Virus record (IMG/VR): IMGVR_UViG_3300010885_076384
Span: 1-28,694 of that record
Source of the DNA: a virus
DNA length: 28,694 nucleotides
Strand: one strand, 5' to 3'
Part shown: piece after piece, positions 24,832 to 28,694 of the stretch
How positions within the stretch are numbered: the stretch's first letter is position 1
Layout: every line of letters starts with the position of its first letter
Made by a program: the position numbers and the translations under genes
Notes under the pieces: generated by a model
Database searches by the model: none
What the model was told of the DNA's origin: nothing
Seen by the model: the letters and a program-made list of their open reading frames with translations, nothing else

Positions 24832-25002
24832 ATGCAAACTTTTTTACCAACATCTAACTTTGCTGAATCTGCTAAATATCTAGACTATAGACGTCTTGGA
24901 AAACAAAGAGTTGAGGTTCTTCAACTTCTTAATTCATTTCATAAACCTAACTATAAAGGATGGAAAAACCACCCTGCTCGTGAGATGTGGCGTGGGTATT
25001 AA
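24832..25002 (+). CDS. Pyrimidine-dimer glycosylase family protein, part before an in-frame TAA
   Basis: The ATG at 24832 directly follows the GMP reductase stop. The 56 residues run MQTFLPTSNFAESAKYLDYR, then RLGKQRVEVLQLL, NHPAREMWRGY, then TAA (25000-25002). This start and the RLGKQR / NHP..MW.GY motifs are diagnostic, from memory, of the small family annotated as pyrimidine dimer DNA glycosylase (Pyr_excise, MSMEG_6728-type), related to T4 endonuclease V. In that family the MW.GY motif is normally followed by Glu and then AL, exactly where TAA sits here before NALVMYG, so the codon was most likely GAA. The product would act in repair of UV damage if made full length. Confidence 0.75.
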   Translation: MQTFLPTSNFAESAKYLDYRRLGKQRVEVLQLLNSFHKPNYKGWKNHPAREMWRGY

Positions 25003-25254
25003 AATGCATTAGTAATGTACGGACAAGCTATTTGTAATGAATGGTTATCACGAGGATATAAAGATACTTGTTTTGGAAAAATTACAGCGCACTATAATAG
25101 TAATTTAAACTCAGAATTACCATCTTGGGTGGGTCGTGAAGATATTCACTTATCTCATAAATCTAATTTAATACGTAAGTACCCAGAATATTATAAGCCT
25201 TTCTGGCCAGATGTACCTGATAACTTAGAATACATTTGGGTAAAAAATACATAA
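25003..25254 (+). pseudogene. C-terminal part of the glycosylase family protein, after an in-frame TAA
   Basis: This is the same frame as the preceding piece: NALVMYGQAICNEWLSRGYK, then WVGREDIHLSHKSNLIRK, YPEYYKPFWPDVPDNLEYIW. These motifs (EW..RGY.D, H.SH.SNL.RK.PE.Y, LPY.W-like end) complete the family pattern without further damage. An ATG at 25015 could restart translation but would lack the N-terminal half. The total length with the stop bridged is 140 codons, normal for the family. The gene ends inside the stem of the bidirectional terminator. Confidence 0.75.
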
Positions 25255-25287
25255 AAAAACGCACTATACATCAATAGTGCGTTTTTT
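25254..25287. terminator. Bidirectional intrinsic terminator between convergent genes
   Basis: A perfect stem pairs AAAAAACGCACTAT with ATAGTGCGTTTTTT around a 6-nt ACATCA loop. On the plus strand the hairpin ends in a six-T run, and on the minus strand the A-run gives a T-run as well, so it can stop transcription from both the glycosylase-side (+) and the 54-aa-gene side (-). Confidence 0.9.
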
Positions 25288-25304
25288 GTTAATATATAAT
25301 ATTA

Positions 25305-25469
25305 TTACTTAAGTGGTAATTCAGATGCTGAGGTGGTACCATCTACGGTAGCCTGTACCAATTTAGCCAATGATTGCATAGCTTGATCTAAAACTAAACG
25401 ATCTTGCTTATTGCAAAGATGTGCATTTACTACTTGAGCGATAACATTGAATGCTTGTTCATTATTCAT
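25305..25469 (-). CDS. Small phage protein, 54 aa
   Basis: This short reading frame encodes MNNEQAFNVIAQVVNAHLCN... and ends in SELPLK followed by TAA. The protein is helical with a heptad-like pattern of Ala, Leu and Val (NVIAQVVNAHL; LVLDQAMQSLAKLV), suggesting a small helical bundle or oligomer. It fills the space between the terminator and the next gene and has a late-promoter-like motif 9 nt upstream. I do not recognise a family; many phages carry a similar short helical protein beside tail-fibre genes, but that is only context. Confidence 0.68.
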   Translation of the reverse strand: MNNEQAFNVIAQVVNAHLCNKQDRLVLDQAMQSLAKLVQATVDGTTSASELPLK

Positions 25470-25478
25470 ATAAAAAAA

Positions 25479-25486
25479 TATTTATT
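25479..25486 (-). promoter_or_regulatory. Late-promoter-like motif AATAAATA before the 54-aa gene
   Basis: AATAAATA on the minus strand ends 9 nt before the ATG at 25469, the longest spacing of the set. Confidence 0.4.
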
Positions 25487-25506
25487 AAAAAAAATACTAA
25501 ATCAAC

Positions 25507-25884
25507 TTATAAAACTCCAGATAAAGGAGGGGTTACACTACCGCCTGACATCCATGGTAATTGAGTTTCAGAAATTTCATCTACTGGATTCTTCTTAGCA
25601 TCAATCTGATCTTTAATCTTTCCATTAACGTGTGTTTCGTAGTCACCAACAACAATAGCTTTAATCCAAGTCAAAACTTGCTCTTGGGTTAATTCTTCGT
25701 ATGGGGTAAATGAACCAACATTTAATTTAGCAGGGTCAAAAGGAGTAGCGCCTGAAAACTCTCCTTCATTACCGAGTTCATCGGTACCTATCTTTTTCCA
25801 ATGTGTTTGGATAACAACATTATCAATGTCATTATGAGTTTTTTTCTTAAGTGTTGATAATTTCCATGTATATGTAATAGCCAT
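25507..25884 (-). CDS. Conserved phage protein of the MAITYTW type, 125 aa
   Basis: The protein opens MAITYTWKLSTLKKKTHNDI and contains VVIQTHWKKIGTDE, GSFTPYEELTQEQVLTWIKA and a Pro/Gly C-terminus. From memory, MAxTYTWxI starts with a later F.PY..LTE..V..WVK motif define a small conserved family widespread in T4-like marine phages, located beside structural genes, with no established function. The motif order and length agree with that family. It precedes no coupled gene; the tail-fibre gene lies upstream on the same strand. Its late-promoter-like motif sits 5 nt before the ATG. Confidence 0.75.
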   Translation of the reverse strand: MAITYTWKLSTLKKKTHNDIDNVVIQTHWKKIGTDELGNEGEFSGATPFDPAKLNVGSFTPYEELTQEQVLTWIKAIVVGDYETHVNGKIKDQIDAKKNPVDEISETQLPWMSGGSVTPPLSGVL

Positions 25885-25889
25885 ATGTA

Positions 25890-25897
25890 TATTTATT
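25890..25897 (-). promoter_or_regulatory. Late-promoter-like motif AATAAATA
   Basis: AATAAATA on the minus strand ends 5 nt before the ATG at 25884, in the short gap after the tail-fibre gene. Confidence 0.5.
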
Positions 25898-25920
25898 TAA
25901 TCGTTATTTAATATATTCCA

Positions 25921-28694
25921 TTAATTATTAATTAACGTTCTTAATTCATCTATTTGAACCTGTTGTTCTTTTATTGCAGCAATAAGCAAAGGTACAAGTC
26001 TGCTATAATCAACAGTTTTATAATTTTCGCCTGATTTAGAACCTTCCGGGTCTTCATTTATTTCACCTGGTTTTAAATTAGGATTACCACCTTTCATATC
26101 AAAAGGCGCTAATGACACAACTTGTGGCATAATTGCTTCGATTTCCTGCGCCGAACAACCAACTTGCTGGTGCTCTTTAGTAAACCCAAAAGATTTAGCT
26201 AAATCATTATTAACGAAATAAAATGTACTTAAAGTTTTAATTTTGTCTATGGCATTTGTAATATACCCTTGTCTAGTTTTAAGTCTATCGTCAGAATAAT
26301 ACGATACGAAAGCGCCTGTAGATTTAACCTCTGTGCCAAATAATACGCCAAAAGTTCCATTTAAAAATGTTTGCATTGGCCAGTTACCTGCTGAACCACT
26401 TATACACCAATTGCCGTAAGCAGCATCAGCTGAGCAACCGCGAAGTATATATAGTACATCTGAATTGCAATGATGAAAAGCTGATTGACCATCAGTATCT
26501 CGATAAGTTACAGTCGGATTACTATTTCTTATTTCAAGCTGTCCATTTTCAATTGCTATCCCACCCAAATGGGATGCATTATTCATATCTACATAAAATG
26601 CTGTATTATTATGATCATACATTATTGTAGTTGTTATTGCATTTACGTCATATATATTTCTAGCTTGAAAATTCATATCTAGGGTAACATAACTAATCTG
26701 CACAGTATCAAACCTACTCGTTCCGGCCGGATCAGCATAGTACCCGGTATTATTAGTATCATAAAATATAGGCGCTCTCAGTGAAGCGTTTGAATACGCA
26801 TAATCATCTGTACAGTAAAATGGTTGCCAAAAAGTACCCGCAGTATTACCAGTATAAAACAATATAGAATTACCTTCATCAAATCGAATCATCTGTGATG
26901 ATAACGAAGCATTTACCCTTGGCCAACCAGTAGTATTGTAACGATTTCGAGCAATTCCTCCACCCGTCCACGTCATCCCGGGTTCGGACACCCAGGAATA
27001 CATCGTCACATCCCCGCTACCAGCACCATTATTACCAGCAGGTAATATTAATCTTGAATTATTACCATGCGCAAAATAATATTGGTAACTTGCATTACCT
27101 GTAGCATTTATAGAACCAGCAAGATTTAATTGATTAATATTGGATGTACTTGCCGGGTCGGTATAGTAACCAGTATTATTAGCATCATAGAAAATAGTCC
27201 CATCAACTCGCCCCCCGGAATACACCCCAGTCGGGCAGTAAATATTATACGCACTACTTGTAGAAGAAGTTCCAAACCCCGTGCAATTATTACCGTAGCT
27301 ATAATAGTTTGCCCAACGCCCACCACTTTCAAAATACAAACCACCATTACCACTTTCGAGCATGTAATGGGCAGTATTTCCACCAGAAGAGAAATAAATT
27401 CCTGCCCATCCGTTTCTAGTACCCTGCAAGTTCCATGAACCGTAACTACTTGCACCGTTTGGATAAAAATGAGCGCCATTAGTCGGCGAATACAAACCAG
27501 AAAGATTAGGGAATTCAATCCATTCACGAGAATAGTTGCGACCACTGGAATCAAATCCGACTAAGTTCAAACGGTTATAGTTTGACGTACTCGCTTGGTC
27601 CGTGTAATACGCTGTATTATTACTATCATAAAATATTGGAGCTCTAAAATCTCCCGTGGCATAACCGGTGCCACTAATACCTAATTTTTGACCTAAATCA
27701 GAATATGTACCAATACTTGTATTGCCTCCCACCGGCTGCAATACTATTGGCCACGATGTAGCGGCATCACTGACACGGAAAAGTTGAATAGCGCAAGGAT
27801 AATTACCTCCATCTATACTCTTAAAATATAAGTAAAGATCGCTTGAACCAATTCTTGCATCATAATTAGCTAAAGACACAGTCGTGGTACGCCCAGGTCC
27901 TGATTGAGTTATTTTACCTGCAATGTTTATTGCATTAATATTACCAGTGCCCGCGGGATCATCGTAATACGCTGTATTGTCAAGGTCATAAAAAATAGGC
28001 GACCGTATACTTCCGGCAGCATTAGTGAATCCACCATTATAATACTGCAGATACAATGGATAGCCGCTGCCTGCTGTATCGATATGAATATTACCATTCG
28101 ACGCGGCAACTGTTGCAGTACCCGAGACGTTACCGTCTGTTCCTACATAAAGAGAAGCACCCCATGATGTATTTGGTCCAAAAATTGCGCCTCCTCGTAC
28201 TTTTAACGCGGTGTTTGCAGTACTGGCAGGGTCAATATAATATGTTGTATCATTATAGTCATAAAATATTGGTGACCGTGAGCTAGTCAGCGCATATATA
28301 ATAGCTGAACTCGTTATATCACCAGTACTACCATTAAGACTAATTACATTACTGCCGTTGTAAGTACCACCAAGAATATAAACTCGTGAAGTAGTGGTAC
28401 CACCATTGCTACCCCAACCACCGTAACCTGTTGAAGAAAGTTGATTACTAGTACCAAACCAAACCCCAGCACTAAATGCCGAGCTTTGGTTAATTCGAAG
28501 ATAGGTATCAGCGGTTTCAAGAGCAGTTTTTCCGTTACCAGCCAATATGTTTATATTAGATGTACTTGCAAAATCTCCATAAAATGCCGTATTATCACTA
28601 TCATAATATATAGGTGCAGAAACCCCACCAGAATATGTAGGAGTTGTAATACTTCCTGCAAGCATAGCACCGATCGTTGGTTCATTTCCATTTA
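25921..28694 (-). CDS. Tail fibre with repeated YDxNNTxYYxDPAST motif and C-terminal S74 chaperone domain
   Basis: The frame is open to the right window edge, so the N-terminus is outside; the first internal ATG is at 28665 and numbering here uses it (914 residues). Seven copies of an (S/A)PIFYDxNNTxYYxDPAST motif occur, near 28583-28612, 28236-28270, 27963-27997, 27602-27640, 27161-27196, 26736-26770 and 26589-26622, separated by beta-rich segments: a trimeric fibre shaft. Residues about 785-914 are the S74 intramolecular chaperone (endosialidase type). It has YYSDDRLKTRQGYI with the Ser/Lys expected for self-cleavage before the Ser, then FGFTKEHQQVGCSAQEIEAIMPQVV, VDYSRLVPLLIAAI and a C-terminal coiled coil EQQVQIDELRTLI. 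The chaperone trimerises the fibre and then releases itself. The role is host recognition at the tail. Confidence 0.88.
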   Translation of the reverse strand, partial: NGNEPTIGAMLAGSITTPTYSGGVSAPIYYDSDNTAFYGDFASTSNINILAGNGKTALETADTYLRINQSSAFSAGVWFGTSNQLSSTGYGGWGSNGGTTTSRVYILGGTYNGSNVISLNGSTGDITSSAIIYALTSSRSPIFYDYNDTTYYIDPASTANTALKVRGGAIFGPNTSWGASLYVGTDGNVSGTATVAASNGNIHIDTAGSGYPLYLQYYNGGFTNAAGSIRSPIFYDLDNTAYYDDPAGTGNINAINIAGKITQSGPGRTTTVSLANYDARIGSSDLYLYFKSIDGGNYPCAIQLFRVSDAATSWPIVLQPVGGNTSIGTYSDLGQKLGISGTGYATGDFRAPIFYDSNNTAYYTDQASTSNYNRLNLVGFDSSGRNYSREWIEFPNLSGLYSPTNGAHFYPNGASSYGSWNLQGTRNGWAGIYFSSGGNTAHYMLESGNGGLYFESGGRWANYYSYGNNCTGFGTSSTSSAYNIYCPTGVYSGGRVDGTIFYDANNTGYYTDPASTSNINQLNLAGSINATGNASYQYYFAHGNNSRLILPAGNNGAGSGDVTMYSWVSEPGMTWTGGGIARNRYNTTGWPRVNASLSSQMIRFDEGNSILFYTGNTAGTFWQPFYCTDDYAYSNASLRAPIFYDTNNTGYYADPAGTSRFDTVQISYVTLDMNFQARNIYDVNAITTTIMYDHNNTAFYVDMNNASHLGGIAIENGQLEIRNSNPTVTYRDTDGQSAFHHCNSDVLYILRGCSADAAYGNWCISGSAGNWPMQTFLNGTFGVLFGTEVKSTGAFVSYYSDDRLKTRQGYITNAIDKIKTLSTFYFVNNDLAKSFGFTKEHQQVGCSAQEIEAIMPQVVSLAPFDMKGGNPNLKPGEINEDPEGSKSGENYKTVDYSRLVPLLIAAIKEQQVQIDELRTLINN

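Noticed and set aside
27126-28286. Several open frames opposite to or overlapping the tail-fibre gene
   Set aside because: They are antisense or shifted readings of the repeated YDxNNTxYY region; the S74 fibre frame explains the DNA fully.
1-28694. Genome-wide reassignment of TAA to a sense codon
   Set aside because: Nearly all genes end in TAA at sensible places, directly before the next gene, so TAA is the normal stop; only local readthrough or mutation remains possible.
1-28694. tRNA genes, integrase/attachment sites or insertion sequences
   Set aside because: No cloverleaf-like sequence ending in CCA-type acceptor, recombinase or transposase motif was seen in the reading.

Overview
The window is an AT-rich segment of a tailed, contractile-tail (T4-like) bacteriophage. 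The evidence is a clamp-loader (gp44-like) C-terminus, adjacent gp25-like and gp6/J-like baseplate wedge genes, several very large Thr/Ser/Asn-rich tail or baseplate proteins, lectin/LamG/PKD/glycine-rich adhesion domains, and a tail fibre ending in an S74 self-cleaving intramolecular chaperone. Genes are tightly packed with small overlaps on both strands. I see no tRNA, integrase or CRISPR array. Start codons lack recognisable Shine-Dalgarno sequences and have A/T-only leaders. That fits a Bacteroidota host, and so do the PKD and Bacteroidota-style FN3-like domains, but the host call is an inference.

Layout: (1) 1-411 (+) is the end of a gp44-like sliding-clamp loader; 401-1060 (-) is an unknown protein. 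(2) 1069-6543 (+): gp25-like wedge, gp6-like wedge, a 79-aa unknown, and a 973-aa protein broken up by Thr-Pro arrays. (3) 6558-11450 (+): a large baseplate/tail protein interrupted by an in-frame TAA at 7374, whose C-terminal half carries a Thr-Pro array, an FN3-like domain and a Hint (hedgehog/intein) domain; then a HAD-like protein and a trypsin-like serine protease. (4) 11469-14373 (+): a 791-aa tail protein and a partner. (5) 23609-14358 (-): PKD protein, RecB/Cas4-type nuclease split by an in-frame TAA, 90-aa unknown, a giant frameshifted fibre/adhesin (beta-rich + LamG + Thr-Pro + Gly-rich), a 125-aa conserved phage protein, a propeller-like protein with a frameshift, and a lectin-like protein. 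(6) 23658-25254 (+): a small unknown, GMP reductase, and a pyrimidine-dimer-glycosylase-family gene split by an in-frame TAA, closed by a bidirectional terminator. (7) 25305-28694 (-): a 54-aa protein, a 125-aa conserved phage protein, and the S74 tail fibre running off the right edge.

Two patterns stand out. First, a TAAATA motif resembling the T4 late promoter TATAAATA lies 3-9 nt before nine start codons, and these are the first genes of the apparent structural transcription units. With T4-like geometry, transcription would start at or next to the start codon, giving leaderless late mRNAs. The clamp loader, GMP reductase and glycosylase genes lack the motif. Second, five otherwise well-preserved genes are interrupted: three by TAA codons (7374, 22393, 25000) and two by frame changes (about 15163 and 19320). 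This could be readthrough or recoding, recent decay, or sequence error; TAA is also the normal stop of nearly every gene here.
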